A stretch of DNA of 64,000 bases from Brooklawnia cerclae (GTDB taxonomy: Bacteria; Actinomycetota; Actinomycetes; Propionibacteriales; Propionibacteriaceae), in contig NZ_JAAMOZ010000001.1 of assembly GCF_011758645.1 (NCBI RefSeq), positions 2,790,001 through 2,854,000 of the forward strand, given 5' to 3'. Positions within the stretch are counted from its first letter, which is position 1; each line of letters opens with the position of its first letter. Position numbers and translations under genes: made by a program. Shown here piece after piece: positions 25,676 through 34,164 of the stretch. The notes under the pieces are model-generated. The model did not search any database and was not told the origin of the DNA. It saw only the letters and a program-made list of their open reading frames with translations.

Positions 25676-26733
25676 GGGCGTGCCGTCCAGGTCGCGGCGA
25701 CCGGCCCGTACGTTCGGGCGGCGTTGTCCCAGAAGACGGCGGTCACCTCGTCGTGGCCGAGCCCGGCCGACTCCGCCGCGTCCAGGAACGCGGCAACCTC
25801 TTCATAGAGCATCATCGTCAGGCTTCCCGCATCGTCGGTCTCCCGCATCGAGGGATCGTCGCTCACGTCGCCGTACAGCCCGCGGGGCACGACGTTCACG
25901 TAGCGGCCGTCCTCGACCACTCGGTGACCCCGCAGCCCGAAGATCGGGAGGTCCGACCCGAACATCACCCGGGATGGGTCGACGGCGGCGAGCAGCAGGC
26001 GCATGACGTCGGAGTTCGTGTTCGCGGTGATGTCGAAGAGCAGGTGCTCGCTCCTTTCGAGGGTGGCCATGGCGTCGCCGACGTCCGCCAATGCGTAGGC
26101 GCGACCGATGTGGGTGACGATGACCTGCGCACCGGGATAGTCCCGGTCGATCTGCATGAGCTGGGCAAGGTTGACCGGATCACCGAGCCTGCCCGGTCGC
26201 GGGACGTGCAGCATGACGACCCAACCGCGCCGATCCGCCACCTCGAGTTGATGCCGGGGCAGGAAGTCGAAGATCTCGATGTCGTCCTTCGGGATCGAAG
26301 GGTCCGCGAAGTTCAGGTAGGGCTTGCATCCTGCGAATCCACCGGCATCGATCCGCCGCTCGAACTCCGCGGCGTCCCAGGTGGGCCGCGTGACAGCCAA
26401 CGCCGGAAGCCTGTGTGCATGGGCGTCTGCGCTCACATGGTCGTTGTTCGCGTCCACGTCGGTACTGGTGTCGATGTTGCCGAAGATGGCGGGGGTGACC
26501 GACTGCGCCGGGAACATACGCCGATAGGTCTCCAGAAGGTCGGCCAAGGGGTTGGTCGCTGCGATCCGCGCGGCCCACGCCGCCGAACGACGGGGTGGAT
26601 ACGAGCCTTCCGGCAGGACGTCGTCGGCATACCACACATGTGCGTGGCCGTCCATCATCCGCTCAGGGAGCGCATCGCGCAGGTATCGGTCGTAGAACCG
26701 TATGTCGGTTTCGGTGATCTCGGGCACGGCCAT
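25672..26733 (-). CDS. Amidohydrolase_2-family metal-dependent hydrolase
   Basis: Protein of 353 aa. Metal-binding candidates are His30 and His32 (DGHAHVW), His176 (VMLHVPR), His208 (VTHIGR) and Asp261 (FGSDLP), with a possible bridging Lys137 (GCKPYL). The family includes lactonases, decarboxylases and hydrolases of aromatic or sugar acids. In this locus a lactonase- or aldolase-like step on a sugar derivative is plausible, but nothing fixes the reaction. It overlaps the TIM-like gene by 4 bp and lies 3 bp after the kinase gene, so it is in the operon. Confidence 0.85.
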   Translation of the reverse strand: MAVPEITETDIRFYDRYLRDALPERMMDGHAHVWYADDVLPEGSYPPRRSAAWAARIAATNPLADLLETYRRMFPAQSVTPAIFGNIDTSTDVDANNDHVSADAHAHRLPALAVTRPTWDAAEFERRIDAGGFAGCKPYLNFADPSIPKDDIEIFDFLPRHQLEVADRRGWVVMLHVPRPGRLGDPVNLAQLMQIDRDYPGAQVIVTHIGRAYALADVGDAMATLERSEHLLFDITANTNSDVMRLLLAAVDPSRVMFGSDLPIFGLRGHRVVEDGRYVNVVPRGLYGDVSDDPSMRETDDAGSLTMMLYEEVAAFLDAAESAGLGHDEVTAVFWDNAARTYGPVAATWTARP

Positions 26734-26736
26734 CGA

Positions 26737-28233
26737 TCAGTTCCTCTCCGGGGTGGACGCCTGACGCTGGGCAGCGTCCAGGCTCGAGACGAAAGCGGCG
26801 CGCCGGGGCACCGCGTCCTGGTAGAAAGCCGAGTCGGGGCCTGGTTCCAGCCGGGTCGAGCCCGGCATCATGCGCAGACAGCATTCCCCGATACGCGCGG
26901 GATCGGCTGCTGCGGCGAGCATCGCCGCACCTCGGCAGGCCGCGTCGGGCTCTCGCAGCACGTCGATCGGCTCGCCCAGTACGTCGGCGATGATCCGCGG
27001 CCACACCGGGCTCTGGGTGGCTCCGCCCATCACGCGCACGGCGCTGACCTGCGGATTGACGCCGCGGTGCAGAGCGACGAGCGTCGCCGCCTCGTAACAG
27101 ATGCCCTCGAGTGTGGCGCGGACGAAGTGCCTGCGCTCGTGGGTGAGATCCATACCCACGAAGCCTCCGCGCGACCGCTCGTCCCATACAGGGACGGTCG
27201 CCCCGAAGTGTGGCACGAGCATGAGGCCGTCGGAACCCGCGGGGGTGGCGAGCACGTCCTGGGTGACGGCGTCGAACGACAGCGGTTCGCCGCTCGTCCC
27301 CCACAGGCCGCGAACCCACTCCAGGGACGAGCCGCCGTTGAGCAGCGAGCAGAATGCGCCCCACAGCCCGGGAAGCACGTGGTCGCTGAAGGACAGGTTC
27401 TCTCTCGGGTCGGGCAGCGGCACCGCCGAGGCACCGAGGACGACCCAGGCCGTGCCGGTCGACAGGACGAGGGTCGACGCGTCGAGTGCCCCGGCGCCGA
27501 GCGCGGCACAGTACTGGTCATGGCCCCCGGCGACCACCACGACGTCCCGCGGCAATCCGAGATCGGCTGCCGCGCGGGGCGTGAGGGTGCCGATGGCCTC
27601 GCCAGGGTCCACGAGCCCCGGTAACACGGACTCGTCGATGCCGATGGCCTCGAGGATGTCGGGGTCGTAACGGCGTTCGGCGGCATTCGTCAGTTGCGTG
27701 ATGCCCGCGCTGTTGCGGTCGAGGCACGGACGCCCGGTGAGCCTCATCGCGAGGAAATCATGCGTGGACAAGAACAGGCCGGTCGCCGCGAACAGATCGT
27801 GGTCGTGGCTGCGCATGTCGGCGATCTGCGCCGCGTTGTATCGGGGGCCGAGCTTCCAGCCCGTGCGCTCGTAGAAGCCGTGGGCACCGAAGCGCGCGTC
27901 CAGCGCCTGTGCGGCAGCGGCGGCACGCGAGTCGAGCCACGATCGCGCCGGGGCGAGCGGATTCCCGTCGCGATCGGCGTTGACCAACGTGCCACCCTGA
28001 ACTGACATCGCCAGTGCACCGATTCGGGCGGGGTCGATGCCGTCGGTCACCGCGCGCACCGACCGTACGATCGCCGTCCACCAGTCCTCCGCGTCCTGCT
28101 CCACCTCGACCGGCGAGCGCCGGTCGATGGCGTAGTGCCAGGACGCCGACGCCAGTGCTGTGCCGTCGTCGGCCATGAGGACTGTCTTGGTGCCCGATGT
28201 TCCCACGTCGAGACCGATGACCAGATCTGCCAT
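26737..28233 (-). CDS. FGGY-family carbohydrate kinase
   Basis: Protein of 498 aa. The N-terminal phosphate-1 motif is IGLDVGTSGTKTVLM. The middle carries the catalytic-Asp region VVAGGHDQYCAALG and the STGTAWVV segment. The C-terminal adenosine motif is MGGATQSPVWPRII, and the FGGY signature 2 region is FVGMDLTHERRHFVRATLEG. Family members phosphorylate pentoses, hexoses, tetritols or glycerol; the substrate cannot be read from sequence. ATG 28233 follows AGGAAGGAATC. The hairpin 28245-28279 separates it from the binding-protein gene. Confidence 0.92.
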   Translation of the reverse strand: MADLVIGLDVGTSGTKTVLMADDGTALASASWHYAIDRRSPVEVEQDAEDWWTAIVRSVRAVTDGIDPARIGALAMSVQGGTLVNADRDGNPLAPARSWLDSRAAAAAQALDARFGAHGFYERTGWKLGPRYNAAQIADMRSHDHDLFAATGLFLSTHDFLAMRLTGRPCLDRNSAGITQLTNAAERRYDPDILEAIGIDESVLPGLVDPGEAIGTLTPRAAADLGLPRDVVVVAGGHDQYCAALGAGALDASTLVLSTGTAWVVLGASAVPLPDPRENLSFSDHVLPGLWGAFCSLLNGGSSLEWVRGLWGTSGEPLSFDAVTQDVLATPAGSDGLMLVPHFGATVPVWDERSRGGFVGMDLTHERRHFVRATLEGICYEAATLVALHRGVNPQVSAVRVMGGATQSPVWPRIIADVLGEPIDVLREPDAACRGAAMLAAAADPARIGECCLRMMPGSTRLEPGPDSAFYQDAVPRRAAFVSSLDAAQRQASTPERN

Positions 28234-28244
28234 GATTCCTTCCT

Positions 28245-28279
28245 GTCGGTGCCCGGCACTAGGCCTGCCGGGCACCGAC
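28245..28279 (-). terminator. Hairpin between binding-protein and kinase genes
   Basis: A 14-bp perfect stem, GTCGGTGCCCGGCA with TGCCGGGCACCGAC, around a 7-nt loop, lies in the 66-bp gap. No T-run. Such stems after sugar-binding protein genes often stabilise the upstream mRNA or attenuate transcription, so the binding protein is made in excess. The kinase ribosome binding site begins right after it. Confidence 0.6.
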
Positions 28280-28299
28280 CCATGGACTGTGCGAACAGC

Positions 28300-29328
28300 T
28301 CAGTAGTCGTACTCGTCGATGTTGTCGGCCGTGAAGTCGAGGAACTCGTTGAACAGGAGCACATCGCCCGAGTAGGTCAACTGGTCGTACCCGTCGTAAC
28401 CGGAGACCGTCCCCTCGGAGTAGGTCTTGCCGTCCAGAAGGTCCTTGGTGACGTAGACCGCGAGCTTCGCGTACTTCTCCAGATCCCAGAAGTTGATGAT
28501 CTGAGCGGAGTCGTCGGCGATGTAGGGCTTCATGACGTTCGGCGTCGAGATGCCGGTGACATACACCTGGCCCTGCTTACCGGCCTGCTGAACCGCGCGT
28601 GCCGCGCCGACGGCCGCCTCGGAACTGTTCGAGATGATGCCCTTGAGATCGGGGTAGGCGGTGAGCAGGTTCTGGGCGATCGTGTACGCCTTGGCGGGAT
28701 CGACGTCCGCGCCCTCCACACTGACCAGATCGAGGCCGGGGTAGGTCTCGGCGCTGTATGCCTTGATCGCGTCGATCCGCTCGTTGAGGAGGTTCGCGCT
28801 GAGCGAGCCGGTGATCACCGCGTACTGGCCCGATTCACCCATCTGGCTGACCAGGGAGTCGACCATATGCGCGCCGAAGTCTTCCATGCTCCCGATGCCG
28901 ATGTAGTTCTCGCGGCCGTCGGGGTCGGTGTCGACGTCCCACGTGTAGACGTGGATGCCGGCGTCCATCGCCTGCTGGAGCACGGGCACCACGGAGGTGC
29001 CGTCGACGGCCGAGATGACGATCGCGTCCACGCCGCGAGTGATCATGTTCTGGACGATCTCCGACTGCTTGGCAGCATCGGCGGTATCAGGGCCCTGATA
29101 GATCCAGTTGATACCGCCGATCTCCTCGGCGGCTTCCTGCATCGCGGTGTTGGCGGTCTCGAAATACGGGGCGCCGACCACCATCGGGATGAAGGCGACG
29201 TCGTAGGTGGAATCGTCGGACGACCCCGCGCTCGCCCCGGTGCCCCCCGGTGTTCCCGTCGTACAGCCGGTGACCGCGAGTGCTGCGACGGTGGCAGCGA
29301 CCGCTGCCACTCTCAGGCGTTTGATCAT
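28300..29328 (-). CDS. Ribose-type sugar-binding lipoprotein of ABC importer
   Basis: Protein of 342 aa. A lipoprotein signal (MIKRLRVAAVAATVAALAVT, then lipobox GC at Cys22) is followed by a type I periplasmic-binding fold (Peripla_BP_4): VDAIVISAVDGTSVVPVLQQ, GIHVYTWDVDTD, QYAVITGSLSANLLNERIDA. This is the RbsB/LsrB-like class that binds sugars and AI-2-type molecules. It is the fourth gene of the importer operon, with a 4-bp overlap to the second permease. Anchored on the outer face of the membrane. The ligand is not predictable from sequence. Confidence 0.92.
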   Translation of the reverse strand: MIKRLRVAAVAATVAALAVTGCTTGTPGGTGASAGSSDDSTYDVAFIPMVVGAPYFETANTAMQEAAEEIGGINWIYQGPDTADAAKQSEIVQNMITRGVDAIVISAVDGTSVVPVLQQAMDAGIHVYTWDVDTDPDGRENYIGIGSMEDFGAHMVDSLVSQMGESGQYAVITGSLSANLLNERIDAIKAYSAETYPGLDLVSVEGADVDPAKAYTIAQNLLTAYPDLKGIISNSSEAAVGAARAVQQAGKQGQVYVTGISTPNVMKPYIADDSAQIINFWDLEKYAKLAVYVTKDLLDGKTYSEGTVSGYDGYDQLTYSGDVLLFNEFLDFTADNIDEYDY

Positions 29329-30326
29329 GCTTGTCTCTCCTTGCTGGTTGTGATTGCGCCGAAGACGGGCGCAGTTTTCCTTCGGGAAGTTCGGACGCGC
29401 TTGGCGATCTCGCGACCGGTGAGGACGATGATGAGGATCGATCCGATCACCACCGTCTGGATGAAGACCGAGACGTTGGCCAGTCCCAGGCCGTTCTGGA
29501 TCACGGTGAACACCGCGACACCGAGAATCGCGCCGACGACGTTGCCCCGCCCACCCGCGATGCTGATGCCCCCGAAGACCACCGCCGAGATGGCCGAGAG
29601 CACGTAGGCGTCGCCCAGGTCGACCCGCGCGGTGGCCGTGCGGCTCGACAGCACCACCGCCACGACGTAGGCGAGGAGCGCGGCGAACACGTACGTCGCC
29701 ATCAGGGTGCGAGCTGTGCGTATGCCGGCGAAGCGGGCCGCGACCGGGTTCGCCCCGATGAGGTAGACGTGTCGTCCCCAGCGGGTGGACGTCAGGAGGT
29801 AGGCCGTGATGATGACGATCGCGATCATCAGGAAAACCTGCGCTGGAACCGGGCCGACGAAGCTCTGACCGAACACGAAATAGGACGTGGGGAAGCTGGA
29901 GACCGCACGTCCGTCACTCATCACCGTGGCTGCGCCGCCGTAGGCGAGGCTGGTGCCCAGTGTGGCCACGAGGGACGGCACCCCGAGCACCCCCACGAGA
30001 GCCCCGTTGATCAGGCCCGCGGCGACGGCGACGAGCAGCCCGGCGAGCATGGCTGCGGGCAGCGGCCACCCGTGTGCGACCAGCACGGCCATGGTGACGG
30101 CGACGAGCCCGACCTGTGCGCCGATCGACAGGTCGATGCCGCCCGTGATGATGACCACGGACATACCGCAGGTGATGATCGCGAGTTCCACCATCTGCCG
30201 GGCGAGCTGGAACAGATTGCCCGCGGTGAGGAAGCTGGGACTCAGTGCGGACACCACGATGAACAGGAGCGCGAAGAGGCCCACCAGCACCCACTCCGTC
30301 GGGTACCTCGAGAAAAGCCGCTTCAT
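29325..30326 (-). CDS. ABC sugar permease 2 (RbsC-like)
   Basis: Protein of 333 aa with about ten hydrophobic helices typical of BPD_transp_2. The EAA-like coupling region lies around AGIRTARTLMATYVFAALLAY, and GGISIAGGRGNVVGAILGVA is the conserved glycine-rich segment of this permease class. It is paralogous to the permease at 30323, suggesting a heterodimeric channel. 4-bp overlaps on both sides show one translation unit. Confidence 0.92.
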   Translation of the reverse strand: MKRLFSRYPTEWVLVGLFALLFIVVSALSPSFLTAGNLFQLARQMVELAIITCGMSVVIITGGIDLSIGAQVGLVAVTMAVLVAHGWPLPAAMLAGLLVAVAAGLINGALVGVLGVPSLVATLGTSLAYGGAATVMSDGRAVSSFPTSYFVFGQSFVGPVPAQVFLMIAIVIITAYLLTSTRWGRHVYLIGANPVAARFAGIRTARTLMATYVFAALLAYVVAVVLSSRTATARVDLGDAYVLSAISAVVFGGISIAGGRGNVVGAILGVAVFTVIQNGLGLANVSVFIQTVVIGSILIIVLTGREIAKRVRTSRRKTAPVFGAITTSKERQA

Positions 30327-31330
30327 CGTTCCTCCTTGGTCGTAGCGGACGAGTTCAATCGCGCCATGAGAAGGGCACGGTCCTGGATCACCGCGGCGGT
30401 CACGGCGGCGACGACGATCAGGCCGCTCACGAGGTCCTGCCAGTACACGGGCACTCCGCTGAGTACCAGGCCGTTCTGGATCACACCCAGGAGCAGCACG
30501 CCGAGCAGAGTGCCGCCGATGTGGATGCGCCCGCCGAAGACGCTCGCACCTCCGAGGATGGCCGCCGCGATCGCCGTCATCTCGAAGCCGACGCCCGCGC
30601 CGGGCTGCGCGGAGCCCATCTGGACGAGATAGAGCACCCCGGCCAGCCCCGAGAACGCACCCATGATCACGAAGACGAGGAAATCGACGCGGGACACGTT
30701 GACACCGAATCGCAATGCCGCCTCGCGGTTGCCGCCGAGAGCGACGACGTCACGTCCGCTCGTGGTCCGGTGCATGTACACGGCCAGCAGAACCGTTGCC
30801 ACGGCCACCACGATGAGTACCCCTGGGATGCCGACAGGCCCGTCCACCTGGGACGACGTCAACCATGCGGGCACGCCGCTCGTCCAGGCACCGTTGGTCG
30901 TCGAATACAGGACGCCCCGCAGGATGCTCGATGTACCGAGTGTGACGATGATCGCGGGAAGACGTATCAACGCGACGAACAACCCGTTCAGAGCTCCGAG
31001 AACGCAACCGATCACGACGCCCAGCAGGAGCATGGTGCCCGTGTTCACGATGGCGGACTGCGTCTGAGCTGCCGTGACGATGTCGCCGACGACAACGGCG
31101 GTGACCGCGAGTTGCGCCCCGACGGACACGTCGATGTGGGCCGGGACCAACACGATCGTCATGCCCAGCGCGAGCACGGCCATGACCGCGTTGCTGGTGA
31201 GCACGTTGCGGATGTTGCTCACGGTCATGAACTGCGGCGAGATGACCGCGACGACGCAGGATATGACGACGATGCTTGCGGCGATGACGATTTCGCGTCG
31301 TCGGACGATCGCAGCGAGCGTGGCATTCAC
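30323..31330 (-). CDS. ABC sugar permease 1 (RbsC-like)
   Basis: Protein of 335 aa, BPD_transp_2 class. Conserved elements are LALGMTIVLVPAHIDVSVGA in the N-terminal part and AAILGGASVFGGRIHIGGTL near the C-terminus. It matches permease 2 in organisation but differs in sequence, so both are needed for the transporter. Its start overlaps the ATPase stop by 4 bp. With the ATPase and binding lipoprotein it forms an import system like those for ribose, xylose or autoinducer-2. Confidence 0.92.
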   Translation of the reverse strand: MNATLAAIVRRREIVIAASIVVISCVVAVISPQFMTVSNIRNVLTSNAVMAVLALGMTIVLVPAHIDVSVGAQLAVTAVVVGDIVTAAQTQSAIVNTGTMLLLGVVIGCVLGALNGLFVALIRLPAIIVTLGTSSILRGVLYSTTNGAWTSGVPAWLTSSQVDGPVGIPGVLIVVAVATVLLAVYMHRTTSGRDVVALGGNREAALRFGVNVSRVDFLVFVIMGAFSGLAGVLYLVQMGSAQPGAGVGFEMTAIAAAILGGASVFGGRIHIGGTLLGVLLLGVIQNGLVLSGVPVYWQDLVSGLIVVAAVTAAVIQDRALLMARLNSSATTKEER

Positions 31331-32841
31331 TGATGGTCTCCTTGCAGCTCGAGCGTCAGGATCGATTCCTGCGTGCTTTCACCGGGCGTTGTCTCGCCCA
31401 CGATTCGTCCACCACGCATGACGAGAATGCGGTTGGCCAGTGCAAGCACCTCGGACAGCTCCGACGAGATGACCAGCACACCCGTCCCGGAGGCCGCGAG
31501 GCCTTGTAAGAGCCGGTGGATCTCGCGTTTGGCGCCGATGTCGACCCCGCTGGTCGGTTCGTCGACGATCAGCAGGCGAGGTTCGGCGGCCATCCAGCGG
31601 GCGAGCAGTACCTTCTGCTGGTTGCCGCCGCTGAGGGTGCTCGCGTCGGCGCTCGGAAGAGCGGGGCGTATGTCCAGGTCGCGGGTGTAGCGGGCGACGA
31701 GCGCGTCCTCCTTGCGTGGCACGATGCGCCGGAACCGGTCGACCAGCCTGTCGAGCGCCGCGACGGTGGCGTTCGTCCGGATCGAGTGGCCGGCGAAGAT
31801 CCCCTGGAGCCTGCGATCCTCCGGCAGGTAACCGATGCCATGGGCGAGCGCATCGGCCGGCGACCCGATGACGACCTCCTTGCCGTCGACGCGCAGACGA
31901 CCCGAGCGGGCCGGTGTCATGCCGAAGATGGTGTGCGCGAGTTCGGTGCGCCCGGACCCGACGAGGCCGGTGATCGCGACGATCTCGTTGCGCCGGACGC
32001 TGAAGGACACCCCCTGCGTCGTGCCACCGACCAGTAGGTCGTCGACGCCCAGGATCTCCTCACCCGCCTCGCCCTCGACCCGGGACGCGGCGTACTCGGT
32101 GCGCCGACCCACCATCGCTGCTATCAGATCGTCCTGCGTGAAGTCGGGGATGCCGCCCGTCGTGACCACCTGTCCGTCGCGCAAGACCATCACCCGGTCA
32201 CAGATGCGAAACACCTCGTCAAGCTTGTGGCTGATGAAGACGATGCCGACCTGCGCCGCCCGGAGTTCGTCGACGATCCGGTAGAGGATCTCGGTCTCCA
32301 CCGCGGACAGGGCACTTGTGGGCTCGTCCATGACGATCACCCGCGCTTCGGTCGCGACCGCTCTGGCGATGGCGAGCATCTGTTGCTGCCCGAAGCTCAG
32401 CGTCTCGACGGGGGCGTCGACATCGAAGTCGAGGCCGAGCCTTTCGAGAACCTCCACGGCAGCCGAACGCCAGGCCGACGGCCGGTAGACCCCGTGGCCC
32501 TCCCGGGCACGGGTGAATCCGAGGTTCTCGGCAACCGTGAGATTCGGGAACAGGCTCAAGTCCTGGTAGATGACCGAGACGCCCCAGTGCAGCGTCCGTA
32601 CCGGGTCGACGGCGTCGTGCGTCTGGCCGAAATATGTGAGTTGCGCTCCGGGATCGGGGTGCTCGGCGCCCGACAGGATCTTGATGAGCGTCGACTTCCC
32701 CGCGCCGTTCTCACCGACGAGCGCGAGCACCTCCCCAGCACGAATCTCGATCGACGCATCACGAAGCACCGTGATGCCCGAGTAGGTCTTCGACACGTGG
32801 TCAAGGGCGATGAGGGTCTCGGACCCTGTGCGCATCGGCAT
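31327..32841 (-). CDS. Sugar ABC importer ATPase (RbsA-like, two nucleotide-binding domains)
   Basis: Protein of 504 aa with two ABC modules. The N-domain has Walker A GENGAGKSTLIK, Q-loop IYQDLSLF, signature LSFGQQQMLAIARA, and Walker B VIVMDEPTSAL. The C-domain has the degenerate Walker A GLVGSGRTELAH, signature LSGGNQQKVLLARW and Walker B LLIVDEPTSGVDIG. This is the RbsA/XylG architecture. It is the first gene of the eight-plus-gene catabolic operon; its promoter lies in the 267-bp gap to the DeoR gene. Confidence 0.95.
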   Translation of the reverse strand: MPMRTGSETLIALDHVSKTYSGITVLRDASIEIRAGEVLALVGENGAGKSTLIKILSGAEHPDPGAQLTYFGQTHDAVDPVRTLHWGVSVIYQDLSLFPNLTVAENLGFTRAREGHGVYRPSAWRSAAVEVLERLGLDFDVDAPVETLSFGQQQMLAIARAVATEARVIVMDEPTSALSAVETEILYRIVDELRAAQVGIVFISHKLDEVFRICDRVMVLRDGQVVTTGGIPDFTQDDLIAAMVGRRTEYAASRVEGEAGEEILGVDDLLVGGTTQGVSFSVRRNEIVAITGLVGSGRTELAHTIFGMTPARSGRLRVDGKEVVIGSPADALAHGIGYLPEDRRLQGIFAGHSIRTNATVAALDRLVDRFRRIVPRKEDALVARYTRDLDIRPALPSADASTLSGGNQQKVLLARWMAAEPRLLIVDEPTSGVDIGAKREIHRLLQGLAASGTGVLVISSELSEVLALANRILVMRGGRIVGETTPGESTQESILTLELQGDHQ

Positions 32842-32943
32842 TCTCCCCCACTCTCACAAGGGCCGACCCGCCAGCAACCACTGACGGGGGACGGCCACCC
32901 GGTCCGTCATGCAACACGAGGAGTATTGCACCTTTCTGACGTA

Positions 32944-32973
32944 TTGATGACGCTACGATGCAACTAACATCAA
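32944..32973. promoter_or_regulatory. Inverted repeat in the divergent promoter region, candidate DeoR operator
   Basis: TTGATG (32944-32949) pairs with CATCAA (32968-32973) across 18 bp. The surrounding ~80 bp is AT-rich for this genome and contains a GTTAC/GTTAAC cluster (32976-32994). It lies ~100 bp upstream of the ABC ATPase and ~135 bp upstream of the DeoR gene. Inferred from symmetry and position. Confidence 0.45.
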
Positions 32974-33108
32974 AACGTTACAAGTAGTTAACACTCTTCA
33001 ACCGGCTCCGGGACGTCGGCATGCAGCTCCGGCCTCGTCCGGAAATACTGAACCGCAAGCGGCTTCGCGATATCGTGGCCGTAAAGTCCAAGAAAGGCGA
33101 CCAGCTAC

Positions 33109-33894
33109 ATGAAGGCACGCGACCGCTGGAACCACATCCTTGGCCTGATATCACGTGAGGGCTACGCCGAGATCACCTCCATCGCGGAGGATCTCGGCGT
33201 CTCCGTGGCCACAGTGCGGCGCGATGTCGACAGGCTGGCGGAACAGCAGTTGCTCACCCGCACGCGCGGCGGCGCCGTGTCGAACTCCACGGCCTACGAC
33301 CTTCCCCTGCGCTACAACGCGGAACGCAACGTCGCCCAGAAGGCCGCCATCGCGGATCTGGCGATCAGCCGCGTCGCCGAAGGTGCGGTCGTGGCGATCA
33401 GCGGGGGGACGACAACGACGGAGGTCGCGCGCGCACTGGCGCTCAGGTCGGAACGGCACACCGGCTCGCGGTGGCCGGCGATCACCCTCGTCACCAACGC
33501 CATCAACATCGCCAACGAGTTGGCTGTACGGCCGAACATCCGTCTGGTCGTGTTGGGAGGGGTTGTCCGCCCGCAGTCGTACGAGCTCACCGGTCACCTC
33601 GCCGAACTCGCGCTCGCGGAGATCGCCATCGACGTCGCGGTCATCGGCGGCAACGCGGTGGACGTCAGGTACGGCTTGAGCTGCCACAACGAAGGAGAAG
33701 CAGCCATCGCCCGCGCCATCCAGGCCCGTGCGGCACAGACCCTCGTCGTGGCCGACTCCTCCAAGCTCGGCGCGCACGCATTCGCCCGCATCTGCCCTGC
33801 CGAGGCGATCACGACCCTGATCACGGACAAGGCGGCACCTGATGGCACGGTGGCCGAACTCCGGGAGGCAGGCGTCGAGGTGCTGTTGGCCTGA
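33109..33894 (+). CDS. DeoR/GlpR-family repressor of the sugar locus
   Basis: Protein of 261 aa. The N-terminal DeoR HTH is RWNHILGLISREGYAEITSI, AEDLGVSVATVRRDVDRLAE (about residues 6-50), and the C-terminal DeoR-type sugar-phosphate sensor domain has AISGGTTTTEVARAL, VTNAINIANEL and GVVRPQSYELTGHLAE. It is divergent from the ABC ATPase. The family normally senses a phosphorylated intermediate of the pathway it controls, here presumably the product of the FGGY kinase. Confidence 0.93.
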   Translation: MKARDRWNHILGLISREGYAEITSIAEDLGVSVATVRRDVDRLAEQQLLTRTRGGAVSNSTAYDLPLRYNAERNVAQKAAIADLAISRVAEGAVVAISGGTTTTEVARALALRSERHTGSRWPAITLVTNAINIANELAVRPNIRLVVLGGVVRPQSYELTGHLAELALAEIAIDVAVIGGNAVDVRYGLSCHNEGEAAIARAIQARAAQTLVVADSSKLGAHAFARICPAEAITTLITDKAAPDGTVAELREAGVEVLLA

Positions 33895-33969
33895 GCCGCC
33901 ACGTGTCCCGATCCGAACGCCGTGACAGAGATGACCTAAGGAATCACTGATCAATGTGGGCAACGCTGG

Positions 33970-34027
33970 CTGAGCCTGTCGAAGCCCGTTGCCGGATGGC
34001 AGTTCCACGACCCTTCGACAGGCTCAG
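33970..34027. repeat. Inverted repeat CTGAGCCTGTCGAAG
   Basis: 15-bp arms CTGAGCCTGTCGAAG (33970-33984) and CTTCGACAGGCTCAG (34013-34027) are exact complements around 28 bp; TGATCA also occurs on each side, about 20 bp beyond the left arm and 7 bp beyond the right. It lies between the convergent DeoR and SDR genes in a 270-bp gap with no other gene. It may terminate both transcripts or be a dispersed palindromic repeat. Confidence 0.6.
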
Positions 34028-34164
34028 GGATCGTTGATCAGCGTTTCCCCAAGCCGTGCGGCGAGCGAATCGTTCACCGCAGCGCGCACGGCCGCTCCGT
34101 CATCGTCGTGGTTGATGTGCGGACGACCGCGATCTGTCGGTGGGACGTGAGGACCCGGAGTGCC

